This document shows positions 1 through 12,550 of a stretch of 64,000 nucleotides of DNA, piece after piece. Within the stretch, counting starts at the first letter, position 1, and every line of letters begins with the position of its first letter. Source of the stretch: Pseudevernia furfuracea (taxonomy: Eukaryota; Ascomycota; Lecanoromycetes; Lecanorales; Parmeliaceae); the NCBI GenBank assembly GCA_022315425.1, contig JAIUPT010000020.1, positions 1,736,001 through 1,800,000 of the forward strand, given 5' to 3'. A model generated the notes under the pieces. The model worked only from the letters and a program-made list of their open reading frames with translations. It ran no database searches and had not been told where the DNA came from. A program made the translations under genes and the position numbers.

Positions 1-2389
1 AGTAGTAGCAACAGCAACAACGAACGAACGAAAACAAATCTCGCAGCAACGCGCTCACTTTGCGTCTAAGAAGTGTCGAGTGACTAGAGATAAAAGATAT
101 ATTAACAGCTGATCACTTCACATTAGCTACGCGAGGGCGTGTGATCTCGATATAATCGAAGAGATTATAGATATTTATCTTCTCTTTCACGATGCTCGCT
201 TCGAGAATATAACGTAATAAAAACAACGAAAAACAAAGTCGAAATAGTTCAGATTATGTTCATATCAAGAAGATACTCAACTCTCGCTCTCGCTATCATA
301 TACGTTCGTACGTCTATCGCGCTCTATTCTTAACGATAACATCTACTCTTCTATAGAACCTTCTTGACATATTTATTATAGAATTCACTTTCTAGAATTA
401 GCTCTACGTGCTCAACGGGTAGCAATATTATATAGAAATCGATCAATCGCGCGTCGAACTCTCTTCTTAGGATCTTGTCTTCTCTAAGCAGAGTTTTCAT
501 AACGCGAGATCGCGTTAAGACTTCAGACGAATACGTGAATACGAGAACTTCTCACTCTCGTTCGAGTTAGTAATCTAAGTCAACAACGTCAACTATCGAA
601 GTAGTAACGATACGTAATCGATACTCTTTATCTCGATATTTTATCTCTTTCGTTAGATCTCGCTTTAAGATCTAACGTCAACTATAACTATCGATCTTTT
701 TATTCGATAGTTGAACGCAAATATAGAAGCGCAAGCCCTCGAGTCTCTCGAATAACTTATATCATCACTAAGATCGACCTCGTTCATCGAGATTAGTGAT
801 ATCAGACTAACTACGAGATGAGTCGTAGTTATATTATCTCAACATCGTCTTTCTTTTATATAGTGTAGTCGTCACAATTATATTAGTCGCGACCCCGTCG
901 CGCAACGTCGTGATTTAGTGTATCACGCAGTTAGATTAGACTTTTTGATTAACTCGAGAAGCAGATAACGTTCTTATCGTATAATTAGTCAAGATCTAAA
1001 TGTTATAACACTCAGTATAATATGTAGCGTGCGTCTGAGCAGAAAGTAAAAGTTTTTATTCTAAATAACACGTACGTTAGACGACGACACTTAAAGATTT
1101 CTCTTACGTATATAATGATGTAGAAAATTATTGTATACGAAGTAGCTCGTAATTATCTTTCGTAGTTTAGATAGAAACGAGTATAAAAATCAAATCAAAT
1201 TAAGTATCTCGTTTAAGATATCGAATTTTCTCGAGATTTTGTTATTTGACACGTTTTCGATAATCTTAATTACTTCTTTTTTCGTGATTATAAATATTTT
1301 AATTAATTTCGAATAATTATATTCTTTGATATTTTCGAAATTGACTTTCGAGAGCTTTAAAAAGAAGATTTAAATTAAAATCGTAGTCTTCTTTAGCGAG
1401 CTGTGAATTATAATAAAGTCTTATTTTAATCTTCGTATCGATAACGTAAATATCGTTAATAACGTGTCTTAACTTTTAATTTATTGAATCAGCTTTTATA
1501 TCTTGCTTATATCGTCTAAGACTTTAATAACTTTATTATAATAATCGATCTTTTTTGATTTTGATTTTATACTCGTGTCTACTCAAGCTACGAAGAGTAA
1601 TTACGAACTACTACTTAGACTATATTATAAGAGAAATCTTTCTTCGACTAGTCGAAATAAAATAAAAACTCTCGCTATTCTTTCTTATCGTATCTTCTTG
1701 TCGCATAGTCTTTCTATCACACTGCGTTCTCTAGTCTATTCGTACGAATTCGTATATCTTCTTGAAGTACTTGTTGCTGCTCTTATTATTGCCTGTTATA
1801 TAACTGTTTCTTAGTTAGCGAGAACTGTTCTAGAAGATCAATCGAGATCAGTTATCGCGCTGCGGCCTTTGCCCCTCGCGAAGTTGTTAGTATCTCTTTT
1901 AGATCAGCTATCTCAGTCTTCTTTAGAAGAGTTTGTCTCTTACTTCTTAGTCTTGAATAGAATAGAAGAACGTGTCTAATATTCTATTTTCTTTAGTCAC
2001 ACTCGCATGCGACAGAGAGTATCTTAGAAACTTTGCATATATATAGAAAGTGTGTTAAATCAATTTTCTCTGTTCGTAGCTGAGTTAGAGCGAAGCTCTC
2101 TGCTTTTGTTAGATCTTCATGAAGAGATCTTCTATTTGATCATAGATCTCCCCTTTGTGCGAGACTGCGTCGTTCTTCTGAAATCTCAGTCTGATATTAA
2201 GCTCACACTGCTTTTCAGACTGCTTTCTATTAGTCTTTAATAAGATCTTTAGCTCTTCTTAATATTCTTTCTTCGTCAGATGTCTACAGAGAGTTTCAAT
2301 TTTCGAGTCGAAGCGTTCTTAGAGCTCACTCTTCTTTATCTTTTATCGTCTTTTATCTCGTTTCTCTCTTAGCTTTCTTCAAATCCTCG
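1..2389. repeat. AT-rich RIP-like tract, flank of LINE relic
   Basis: No gene is supported here. The DNA is rich in TA, TC and CG steps and poor in CA and TG, with stop codons in all frames and only short chance reading frames. The part from about 1850 to 2389 lies directly downstream (minus-strand sense) of the reverse-transcriptase relic and reads as lysine-rich, stop-riddled sequence, so it is probably the worn 3' end of the same LINE. I cannot assign 1-1850 to an element. The CpA/TpG deficit with CpG retained is the pattern expected from RIP. Confidence 0.6.
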
Positions 2390-3640
2390 CATTTCCTAGC
2401 TTCGTAACGAGATGACTGTCTCTAAGTGCTTGCTTTCGAAGTACTGCTTGATTCATCGTAATCTAAAGAGAAGAAATCCCTATCTCCGCTTCGACGACTC
2501 TCTTATTGATGACTTTGTATGTCTCGATTACTCTTCGCAGACATCCATTCTGTATAGTCTCTAGAGTCTTGACGTGAGATCGCTTGTTATCTCGAAAATC
2601 TCGTGATATGTGTCACGTTGCTGCTGCGTATGTTATCGCTGATCGTACGACAGAGTTATACACTTATCTTGCTTTGTTTAGTGTGACGTCCCATGTTAAG
2701 ACTGCAGTCATTGATAGTGCTCTATATTGCGATTTTATCTTGATCTTGACTTCTCTAATATGAGGTTTTCAACGAAGTTTGTCGTCGATCTGCAGTTCTA
2801 GCACGCGAATACTAGTCTTTGACTTTGTCGTTGCAGAGTCTAGGTCGACGCTGACTCTCATATTGAACTTCTCTGAACTCCTTGTCAGGTGAATTAGCTC
2901 GTATTTCTTTGACGCGAACGTCGCTTCATGAGTCCCTGCCCATTGTAAATAGATTTCGTGTGTTTTTCTAAGAGTCTCGCAGTTTGCCTCAGTGCTCTTT
3001 TCATATGTCAGCAGATAAATATCGTTAACGAATCCTTCTACTTGCAGTTTCAACTTGGTCTCCGCACATCTCTCAATCAAGAAAGCGTTAAAGAATAGAA
3101 AAAGAATAAACGACATCGAAGATCCCTATGAGATCCCCGTCTCTGTAGGCTTCAGCCTACTTGTTATTCTTTCTAGAGTGAGAGAGGTTTCTCTATCAGT
3201 AAGAAAGCTTCTTGTTCAATTTATAATCAGCTTCGAAATCCCCTTCTGTCTAAGATTGTGAAGCAGGCGATGATAAGAGACGTTATCGAAAGTCTCTGTC
3301 ATATCTAGTGAGAGAAGGCTAACAACTTTGTTCTTTTCACAATCTCAGACTGTGTGCACTGCATCTATTATCGTTTTCAGAGCTATCTCCGTAGATCTCT
3401 TTCTTCTGACTTTTATCTGTTTTGACGAGAGAAGGTCATTATCTTCTGCGCAGTCACTAAGTCTGCGCGCAATCACTGTCTTTAATGCCTTCCCCAGTGT
3501 ACTTAAGAGTGCTATTGACCTGTACGACTTCGATTCGGAGTAGTCCTCCTTCTTTGGCTTTCTTAACACAATGGTGTTAGCCTTACGAAACTCCTTAGGG
3601 TGGTAGCCCACGTCTACGCATGTCTGAAATAAGTGTCAAT
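2390..3640 (-). mobile_element. Tad-like LINE reverse transcriptase, RIP-inactivated relic
   Basis: Read on the minus strand in one continuous frame, this is the RT region of a non-LTR retrotransposon. Recognisable in order are the block 'EFRKANTIVLRKPKKEDY', 'SYRSIALLSTLGKAL', the palm block 'SLLSLDMTETFDNVSYHRL', 'SFLTDRETSLTL', the catalytic-site block 'GFVNDIYLLTY' (normally YVDD), and 'KYELIHLTR', then a C-terminal stretch ending near 'QAVLRKQALRDSHL'. The frame is cut by TGA at 3345-3347, TGA at 3216-3218, TAG at 3126-3128, TGA at 2769-2771 and further stops downstream. Each stop is explainable as TGG to TGA or CAG/CAA to TAG/TAA. The element is a non-functional fragment; no target-site duplication or poly-A end was identified. 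Confidence 0.85.
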
Positions 3641-6600
3641 AATCGATCTTAATATTACGTTTTACTAGAAATCTAACTTATCTTCTTAATTAATTATATT
3701 CTCTTATTATAATAAGAGTGAGTGAATTAGTATTAAATATTTAATTCTCTCTTGAGTAGACTTTCTCTTCAAGATAATTCTTTTTATTTATTATTTTCTT
3801 AATTAACTCTTTAAAATTGATATAAGCAAATTTAAAGATTTTCACTTATAAGACTACTTTTTCTATCGCGATATTTAAAACGATAATCAACGACTTTATA
3901 AAGTAGTCTATAATAAGTATCGCGAGAGTATTTATTATCAATTTGCTCGAGACGTGCTTTAGAAAGATCTTCTTAAATTTATTATAATCTATCTTTAATT
4001 ATTATCTTTATTGAGATTTCTTCGCTACTTTTTATATAAAATTAAAAACGATTTCAATTAAGATATAATTTGATTCTTTATTTAAATTTTATCTTAGCGA
4101 ATAAGTAAAATATTATATTATATGTGTTTTTACTCGCTTTATATCGAAGACTAGATCTAAAATATTTATTAAAATTTCGATCTAGAGCTATTCGTATTAA
4201 CGTGCTCTTTTTGAATAGAAATCTTAAATCGTTTATATTTAAAATTTTATTAAGTTTTTCGACTCTCGCGAGATTTCGTACTCGCGTCTTAATATCTTTA
4301 AATCGAGAACTACAAGTGTTAAAGTTCTTAATTAATAGATAATCTGCTTTGAATTCGATTTCGTTAATATTATCGAGTGTCGCTTCGACTTTTAATAACT
4401 CGTCGATATTATTTATGAGATTAAGCGATTTATAGACGTTATAAATATATAAAGAATTCTCGTCTACGTCTATTCGTATAGTGTGTATATAGCGACTTAT
4501 ATAAACGAGCTTTTATTAAGACTTAGAGATTCGTTTATTAATAAACGTCGCTATTTTAAGCTTTTATACTTTATTCTTCGTTAAATTAAATATTATTTTA
4601 AAGTAGTTTCTAATCTATATCGAATTATATATATCATTATTAAAAGAGTTTTAGTATAACTTCTAAAGCGCGATAATGTCTTTTAATTCTCACTCGAGTT
4701 GATTTAAATAACTCGTTAATAATTATTTTAAAGTTAACAATATTATACTATACGACTAAGAATTAAGACTTTTATTTTGACTTATTCGTTCTCTATAATT
4801 CTTTCGTTTATAATATTATAATAAAAGTTAAATATTTCGTTTTTAATATTTTTGAGAATATTATTCGAGAAGTTTTTATCTTTAAAGATAACTTCGTTAT
4901 TCTCGATCTCTCTATTAAGTTCGTTTAGATATATTTTTCATTTCTTAGACGAGCGATTCGACGTTATTATTATTTTAAATTTAATCTCGATTCGATCTCT
5001 TTTTTTTTAAAAACTCTTTTTCGTGAACTTCGAGACTAAGATCTATAAAGAGAATTTAAAAGACTTTAAGATCTTCTTGACTTTATTTCTTGCTGAATCT
5101 CGTAACATATAAGTAATATTGATTAATAACTCGTCTCTATTTGTTTTTCGAGCGTGAGTTTATAAATTTTTTATATTTTTCGATACGCTTATCGTTTCGT
5201 TAAAGATAAGATTTAAGAGTTTTTAAGTGTTATTTAAGAAATTCTTGTTCTTATATATCTCGAGCGAGAATTTTAACGAGTCGATTACTTCTTTTAACGC
5301 GTGTACGAACGAGAATTTCGATTCGACTACTTTTTTCGACGCGTACACGAATATAATTTATTTGTTTATTATTGTCGTGAAAGTTTTATTATTTGTTGAT
5401 ATGAAGATTTCTTACGCACTATCGCAGAGATTCGAATTTAATAAGAGATTCATAAAGTCAAATAATATTCTTAAATTTTTTAGAAATCTGTTCGTTTTTA
5501 ATTCGAGTTTCGAATCGTTCGCTTCGAGTTTTAAGACGTCTAATTTCGAGAAAATTAGCTTCGAGACGATCTTAAGAGATTTTCGACAGACTTAATATCG
5601 TTTAAAATAATTTCTTCAAATATAATCTATTTTTTATAATATCTTAATTCTATAATTATATATGTCGTTATATACGATATAAGAGCTCTTATAAAGAGCG
5701 TAATAATATTTTAATTTCGAGATTCGTTTCTCGAGATAATCGTTCTTTAAATAAGATTCGATATAAAAAACGCACTTAACTAACTTTCTATAACGAGTTA
5801 CTTTGTGTTTATAATATAAATATTTCTCGTATTATAAAAGTTTATATTTGATTTCGTAATACTCGTAGTAGTTTCGCTGCTCGATTCATATAAAATCTTA
5901 ATTTATAATCTTATTCGTATTTTCGAAAAATGCGAAGACGATAATAAGAGAGATTTTCGACTTTCGTCTCGCTCTATTAACGTCGACGAGTTATATAATA
6001 TATATAATAATCGTCTTCATAAAGTCGTAGTTCTTCGTAAGAAGAAGTTTAAATATATTCTTTAATTTAGTCTATATCGTGTTAATAAGTATTTCGTATA
6101 TTATTATAAAATACGAGTCTCTTAAAACGTAGACTTTATCGTTATAAGCTCTTAATTAATTATTTAAATTATATATAAGTCTTTCTTTATCTATCGTCTT
6201 CTTTATATATAACTCGAGATCTTCGCTTTTTAATTAATAAGAGTCGACGATACGAATAATTTCTTTAAAGATGAGATTTATCGTCGTTTATATTTTAAAA
6301 CGAAGATTTATCGAAATAAGCTCTTTAAGTGCTTTCGAAATAGATTTCTCGACGTAAACGCGTATTTGTAATTCTTTAATTAAAACTAATACTTTTAAAT
6401 TTAAATTAATATTACTTAAGTAAAATAAGATTAAGAAGTATTAAGAGAATATAACTTATTATTATCGCTACAGTCGTTGATATTTAAAGATTTCTTAAGA
6501 ACTCTAAGTAACAGTATTTTAAATCTCTTTGATTAATCTTAACATATTCTTAAAGTATCGAGAGTCTTTCTATTGTTCGATACGCGACTCGACGATCTCT

Positions 6601-6750
6601 TATTTTAGATATAACATCGCGTCTTACGACGACGATATTAACTTAATTATCTCTCGAAAAGCGCGACAAATGTTCGTGATATACGTAAAGAACGCTCTTC
6701 TCTTAAGATTAAACTTCGCGAAATCTTTTATAATCTTATAAAATTAAATA
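3641..6750. repeat. Very AT-rich, CpA/TpG-depleted tract (RIP-like)
   Basis: This stretch is extremely AT-rich and almost lacks CA and TG dinucleotides while CG stays frequent; for example the 60 bases 4861-4920 contain no CA and no TG but three CG. Open frames such as 5227-5595 are rich in F, S, N, I and L, as expected by chance in such DNA, and match nothing I recognise. It is most likely a repeat element mutated beyond recognition by RIP. The composition returns to normal around 6750-6900. Confidence 0.7.
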
Positions 6751-7755
6751 TATGAGTTCAATTGCTCTGTTGAGAACGCGTTTAATGTGTTATTTTGAAT
6801 CGTCTCGAGTCAAACGAGGTGTATAATAATATTTATGACGTGTATAGAGACTTAAATCGAGATCAAATTGTAACGCTTGATAAGTTTTACAATTGCTGAG
6901 GGTTTATAAAACAAAAATGTGTCGTGAATGTGTGAAAATCAATGTGTGCGTTTTGACGTGTGTGAAGTTTATTGTGAGAGGTTTGGAGAGGGTTGATAGG
7001 CTGGTTGAAGATAATAGACAGTCAATATCTCGGCTGTTTTTTTGACTGTTTTTTCTACTTTGGGGTTTTCTACTTTGGGGGGTTTTTTTTTTCTATTTTG
7101 GTTTGGTGAGGGTCGTGAGATGTGAGTGAGTGAGTGAGTGATTTTTTTTTAGAGATGGGAGGTTGGAGGATGGAGTGCCATGTGGATGAGGATGTGCTGG
7201 AGGGAGGCGGAGAGAGAGAGGGAGAAGGAGAGGGGAATCGAAAATGCCTCATCGAGCTTACTATTTTGCATGTGAGTAGGATGGAAGCATGTGATTTGCG
7301 GCGAATGGGCTACGATGGCCGATCGTATGGTGGGTTGGTGGTTTGTTTGTTTGGCTTTTTTGTGGTAGAGGGTTCGTCAGCTGAGGAGTTTTTTTGTGCT
7401 TGGAAAGAGACGTAGAGGCTTGCTTGTGCATGGGAGGAGGGATGAGAGAAATTCTTGTCGATCTAGGTACTGCAGACTACTATGCCGTGTATCAACGATA
7501 CAGAAGCGCGTGGACTGCTCCGGAAATTGCTAGGCACTTCTCGATACTGTGGAGATCGAAGCTCTGGGACGATTTTGATGGTTGGGGACACCAGGGTGAG
7601 AGGAGTATGGATGGATTGGATGAGTGCTGTATGTGCGATGTTTCCTATGTAATCTTACAATTGATCTATGCTTTGTTGCAGTATGTACATATATCCCTCA
7701 CAAGCTCATCTACCTGACGCGAGCCCTACTCAATTCCCCAAACCCATCTCCACTT
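6751..7755. other. Intergenic, no supported gene
   Basis: This is transition DNA between the AT-rich block and the epimerase gene. It has a GAGT tetranucleotide run near 7120-7140, T-rich and G-rich low-complexity stretches (7040-7150, 7200-7240) and several overlapping short frames on both strands. None has a recognisable domain or credible splicing, so I call no gene. The 3' end probably includes the epimerase 3'UTR. Confidence 0.6.
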
Positions 7756-8824
7756 CTACTCCTTCCAAGCCCTATACTGACTTTTGGCGCCCCAAACCTC
7801 CCCCTTTTGGAGCAAACACTGTCCCCTCCACTCACTCCTGGGCGCATCCACATACCGTGATGGCTCCACCGCAATCCCGGCCCTGGGTCCCTTTGCGGGA
7901 ATTTTCTCCCCGCTACTACTTTCTAATTCCGGCACCTCGATATGCTCTCCAGTATAAAATTGAAACGCCGGCTCCGTGCTCAGGATCTCGAGGTTCAACT
8001 TCGTAGCTGGATGGGACATGCGCACAAGCGTGCGCAAGGGCAGGTTGCGGGTGTCTAGTGGGATTATGTTGGGCGGATCCAGGACGAAGCAGTCATCGAA
8101 GGAAGGGGAAGAGGGCCCAAGGAAGAATGTTGTGTTTGGTTTCGGGGCGGAGGCGTGAGCGGTGATTTCTCCGGTGGGGACGGAGTTGGAGTCGAGGGTT
8201 AGATATTGGTCGGTTGAGAGGGTGATGGCGTGCCCGTCTATGGTGGGGGATTTGGGGTTCAAGTTGAAGTAGCTGAGTAGTGGTTAGTTACATATGGTTG
8301 TTTCATATATGTTGAGGGTTGGACAACCTATGGTTTGTGACCCCGACTACAGTTTCCTCGCACTCATCGCCGACGAGTTCAACTTGATACTCGACGTCCA
8401 GAACCGTCTTGGCATCTTCCTTGCCAGCTGTGTACCAGACCTTACATTCCACAGTTCCCGGGTATCCTTCTTCTCCATCTTTACTCAGATATGTAAATTG
8501 CACCCCCTCTTTCCCATGTCGATTTACCGGTACCGGACCCTCGAAGTCTTTCTTGCCCCATCCTTTCGCACCGCCATGCAAGCAATTGGGTCCATCATTG
8601 GAATGGAGCAAATATGTTTTTCCATTGAGATTGTGTATTTGTGCGTTCTTCACGCGGTTGGTGGTACGGCCGATGGTCTCGCCAAAATAGGGGGCATTGT
8701 GTGACTTGTAAAAGTTGGCCTCTGGAAATGCCAAGACGATGTTTTGACCATGGATGCTGAATTCCTGAATGGTGGCTCCTTGAGCAAGGAAGGTGAAAGC
8801 TGATTCGGGTGATTGGGGGGACAT
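7756..8824 (-). CDS. Aldose 1-epimerase (mutarotase), GalM family
   Basis: It interconverts alpha and beta anomers of aldoses such as galactose or glucose in the cytosol. Two exons (8824-8328 and 8272-7756) are joined across a 55-bp intron (8327-8273, CTAAC branch, CAG acceptor) and give about 337 residues, normal for the family. Visible motifs in order are 'GETIGRTTNRV', 'GPNCLHGG', the catalytic histidine in 'VTNHSYFNL' (created exactly at the splice junction), 'FYTGEHI' and the catalytic glutamate in 'GIAVEPSRY'. The ATG at 8824 gives a compact N-terminus beginning MSPQSPESAF with no signal peptide. The next gene upstream (9720-10689) lies on the same strand; the promoter region carries three different simple repeats. 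It looks intact. Confidence 0.9.
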
Positions 8825-8973
8825 TTTGGGGGGAGGTGTGGTTCAGGCGGGGTTGTTGAGGGGGGAAAAGGTGGGGTAAGGTAGTTGCAGGATGAGGCCC
8901 CAAGTCAGAGGCTGCAGGATAAAGAAAGATAAGAGAGCGATTGGATGATGCTCGGATTGAAAATTGAGGGTTA

Positions 8974-9141
8974 TTGAGGATTGAGGATTGAGGATTGAGG
9001 ATTGAGTGAACAGGTAGTCAAGGTAGTCAAGGTAGTCAAGGTAGTCAAGGCAAAATGTAGAATGGAACACGGATTCTTGCAGCAGGCTCATCAAATCATT
9101 CTCATTCTCATTCTCATTCTCATTCTCATTCTCATTCTCAT
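8974..9141. repeat. Three adjacent microsatellites upstream of epimerase gene
   Basis: Within 170 bp lie a 7-mer array of GGATTGA (about 8974-9006), a 9-mer array of GGTAGTCAA (about 9011-9050, four units) and a 6-mer array of CATTCT (about 9097-9141, seven units). They lie 150-320 bp before the epimerase start on its promoter side. The rest of 8825-9719 holds no supported gene; a G-rich run lies near 9178-9195. Confidence 0.85.
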
Positions 9142-9719
9142 CAAAGCATTAGAGTATTTATTTTATTGAGTGCGGGAGAGGGGAGGGGGGGGGCTTTTGC
9201 CGAGTGGGTGGAGTGGCGACTGAGCGACTGGCGGAAAACCGCTCGTCGCTTGCCAACGGTCCAAATTTAAGCTTTCTGTCCATCACCTGTCAAAGCGACA
9301 TCAAGTCCTGCCCACCCAACTGCAGCCTACAGCATGCACGTCAACCCATTCCATTCGTTCACATTCCTTCATGAACACTCCATCAAATTCTGCATCTCGA
9401 CACAATCAGGCATTTCCACTCGGGCAGCTTTCCAAGCGGGATGCAAGCCTTCTTTCCAATGTGGACAACATTGGATAAGACAGAGGGATCAACGTGAACT
9501 CCAGCCTCGTCACATAGGAAACCAAAAAGATTTCCATAGAGATGGGTGGAGAGACAAGTTCAATGGTGGTATGTGGTGACTTATGGCGTATGTACTCAAA
9601 GATCAGTCAGCGCCAGTACTCGAGCCTCCTGACTCCTTCTGGATCGATCCTCCGATCCAATCAATAATATAACCTTGACACATGCCTTCCCCATGCGGAG
9701 GAAAATAAAACAAAACCTT

Positions 9720-10689
9720 CTATGATAAAACGGGACCAAGCCCCAGAGGACCAATATCGTCGTCGTTCCACGCCGACATTGGTAAACAAGGGTTGGCTTT
9801 CTGTTGCATCAAGCCCATTCCGTTGTACGATAACCCCACGTCGTAGTTGTAATCCATGTTGGGCACATAGCGGGACGCTGATTGTATCCACGCCTGACTT
9901 GGTGATTGTAGCGATGCTGGGTCCAAGTTCATGCTTGTGCCCAGATTCAGGGATGATTCGGGAAAGGTCATTGACGTATCCTCCTCCGGACTGTGCACTG
10001 GAGGAGTAGGTTGAAACCGGGTCGCCGGAAGCGCCGTTTCATTTACAAAAGGTCTTGAAACAAACGGTTCAAAGTTGGGACTGACGGGACTGAACTCTGA
10101 TTGTGTGGTATTTGGCGTTGGGTATGCGGGCTCTTCCTCTTTGATTATCATCTTCTGCCGCAGGACATCGGTATCTTCTTCAAACGTCTCGTAGTTGCCC
10201 TGATCGTCCAACTTGAGCAGTCCCAGGCGGTCGAGGATATCATGGGTGAGTGGGATCCCCTTGGCGGTTTTCTGTAGCGGAGGTCCGGGCCAGGCTTTTC
10301 TGTTTAGGTTACGGTCGTATAATTCTTGTAACGCATTGACTAATTTATCTTGCTGCTGCTCCAGCATCTCCACATAGCTGACGCGGAAAAGTCAGCATGG
10401 ACGGCGAGAAAGGATGGCAAAAGCACCCACCCTTTTGGATAGACCTTGTCGTGTGATTTCTTCCGCTCTCCAAATACACATATGGCGTTATCTGATTGGC
10501 ATCGATTGCAAGGACTCGCTCCGTCACACTGTAGGATGAGGATGAGCTTGGCAATGGACCACGCCTCGGGGCAACACTGACTTTTGACTTCTTCAGCCTG
10601 CATCGATCACATGCCTTGCATACTCTTTTGCGTGTGTTAGTCTCTTCGTCTTCCGGTGAGGAGTGAGTGTCCCTAGGATGCATGGTCAT
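9720..10689 (-). CDS. Zn2Cys6 binuclear-cluster transcription factor
   Basis: Predicted fungal-specific DNA-binding regulator in the nucleus. Three exons (10689-10582, 10528-10431, 10377-9720) with two 53-bp introns give 287 residues. The cluster has the spacing C-x2-C-x6-C-x5-C-x2-C-x6-C and is split by intron 1 exactly before the third cysteine (left part 'CDRCRLKKSK', right part 'CDGASPCNRC'). A basic linker with 'KKSHDKVYPKG' leads into a short coiled coil 'YVEMLEQQQDKLVNALQELY', the usual dimerisation segment. The C-terminal two thirds is Ser/Pro/Asn-rich without the long fungal_trans middle homology domain, so it is a short regulator. I chose the ATG at 10689; an ATG at 10683 would lose two residues. 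The target genes are unknown. Confidence 0.85.
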
Positions 10690-12550
10690 AATGTATGAGG
10701 CCGTCAACGTCCACGGTCGTAATAGGCTGCCTGATGATGCGAGTATAGGGATGATGGAATGGGAAGAAGTCAGTATGAAACAAAACGCAGTACTACCGAA
10801 GGTAATTGTTTGCAAAATGCGATTGTATCGGTAGCCAATAGCAGAAAGGCCGTAAACGGACAAGACTAATGCAGGGTGGACTAAGCGAACACGTCAACAT
10901 GAGTGCGGGTTGGGGGAAGTGCGTCCGCGGTATATTTGATTGAGAAAATGAGTCACGAGTGGAGAAATAATGATAGATATAGGGAAGGAATCAGAATAAG
11001 TAAGAATAAGAAAATGAGAATAATGAGAAGATTTCGTGTTCCGTCATAGACCATTATTAAGGCTGCAGACCATTATTAAGGCCTCAAGGCTCAAGTGGTA
11101 ATGTATAAGATACGCCGGGCCGTAGTTAAGAAGTTAAGGGCGGTAGACGCATATCGTAACCTTGGTAATTTTTCTACAATAACTTTCCACTCGCACCACT
11201 GGGCCTTGGCGATACGGCCTTGGCGGTAGCGATTGGTAAGTTTCGCTCCAAGTGCGGTGTAGAGAGCGAGATACATCACTCATCAAACCAGAGTTGGCCA
11301 GAGCTGGGCAGAGCTTGAGGGGGAAGGGGGCCAGTAAGATGATTCTGGGCAAAGCGCCGTAGCTGAGATGCGAAATCACTGTTGCATATTATTATTGCCC
11401 ATTGTGACTTGCCAGAATCCCTGCGTGAACGCTGCAGGGCAGTAGGCGTGGTTGGAGCAAGATTGGCTGAGATGGCTTGAAACTTTCGAGGCTGAAAGTC
11501 GGGTTGATGGCGGTGTGATAGGGAAGAGCCAAGGTCGGTGGGTATAGGTGCCTTTGGTTAGAGGGGAGGGGGAAGGGGGAGGGGGAGGGGTATGGAAAGC
11601 GAAAAAAGAGCGGGATTAAATACCACTACGAAGATAGAAAGATAGGTGGATAGGTACCTTAGGTACGAAGAGGAAGGGGTGCTCCTTCGGGAGGGAGATA
11701 GCTCCGAACCTCCGCTCTCGGCCAGGTATCCGAGAAGGTTGATTCATATTTTCTCCTTGCGTCATGGAGATGATGACTGTATCCTCTATCGTCATCTCGG
11801 TCACTTAACACTTTCCTTTCCATGATCATATGATTCAAGATTGATGATGGCATTGATGATGATGTAATTAGAGTAGAGTACTGGTGAATGATAGTCTCAG
11901 TAATTCAGACTCTATGTTCGAGGGGGGGCCGGAAAATTATATTGCCGAGCCGATTCCGTCATACCCCTCCCATAGACCATAGAGGTGAATGGTGATACTG
12001 TAATTAATCTTTCCAAACTGACAAAAGTAAAAAGCCTGGCATCATGCTCATTCGCCGCCTCAGTGGCAGCTAAGGTATGTCCTTCGCTCTTTCCGACCCA
12101 ACACCCAAGGTAATAACCAATAATACTAAAGTATTTGCAGCAGGAGGAGTAAGAACCTGGCAGAAAACGTGGGATCTCACATGATTTCCAGAATCCAGAT
12201 GACCAGTCCCCACCCTTAGCTAGCAAGCTACAATGCTACATACTCTTCGTTCCAGTCCCGATTTTGCTATACTTACACTCATCCCACTGCTGCTGGGCTT
12301 TAATCTTCCCACCAATCGATTACTCATCTTTTTCCTGCCTAATCCTTCTTGTAGCGCTTATTTGATTTCTAATCAATTCGTCTAACCGCTATTTACTCAA
12401 GACCGAGGCATTCTACTGCACACACCCTTTGATCTTGCGATTACTCCGCTATATCAAGCTTGTCCCTCGACCATATGCGGCCCAGGCATGTAACGTCTCC
12501 CTTACATTATCCAGTGAAACAGAATCCTCTGGCTGCGAGTGTAACATCAG
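10690..12550. other. Intergenic, low-complexity patches, no supported gene
   Basis: I see no gene here. Notable pieces are a nearly perfect direct duplication of a 16-19-bp unit containing ACCATTATTAAGG at about 11045-11085, a purine run of G with A near 11565-11595, and GATA/GGTA-rich short repeats at 11635-11670. The frames present are short and show no domains. The stretch next to 10690 probably contains the promoter of the zinc-cluster gene. Confidence 0.55.

Noticed and set aside
5227..5595. 122-codon frame in the AT-rich block
   Set aside because: Phe/Ser/Asn-rich chance frame in CA/TG-depleted DNA; no homology recognised.
7134..7860. Overlapping plus-strand frames before the epimerase 3' end
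   Set aside because: Built on GAGT and G-rich low-complexity sequence with no domain.
8294..8704. Plus-strand frames opposite the epimerase
   Set aside because: Antisense to clear GalM motifs; no domain of their own.
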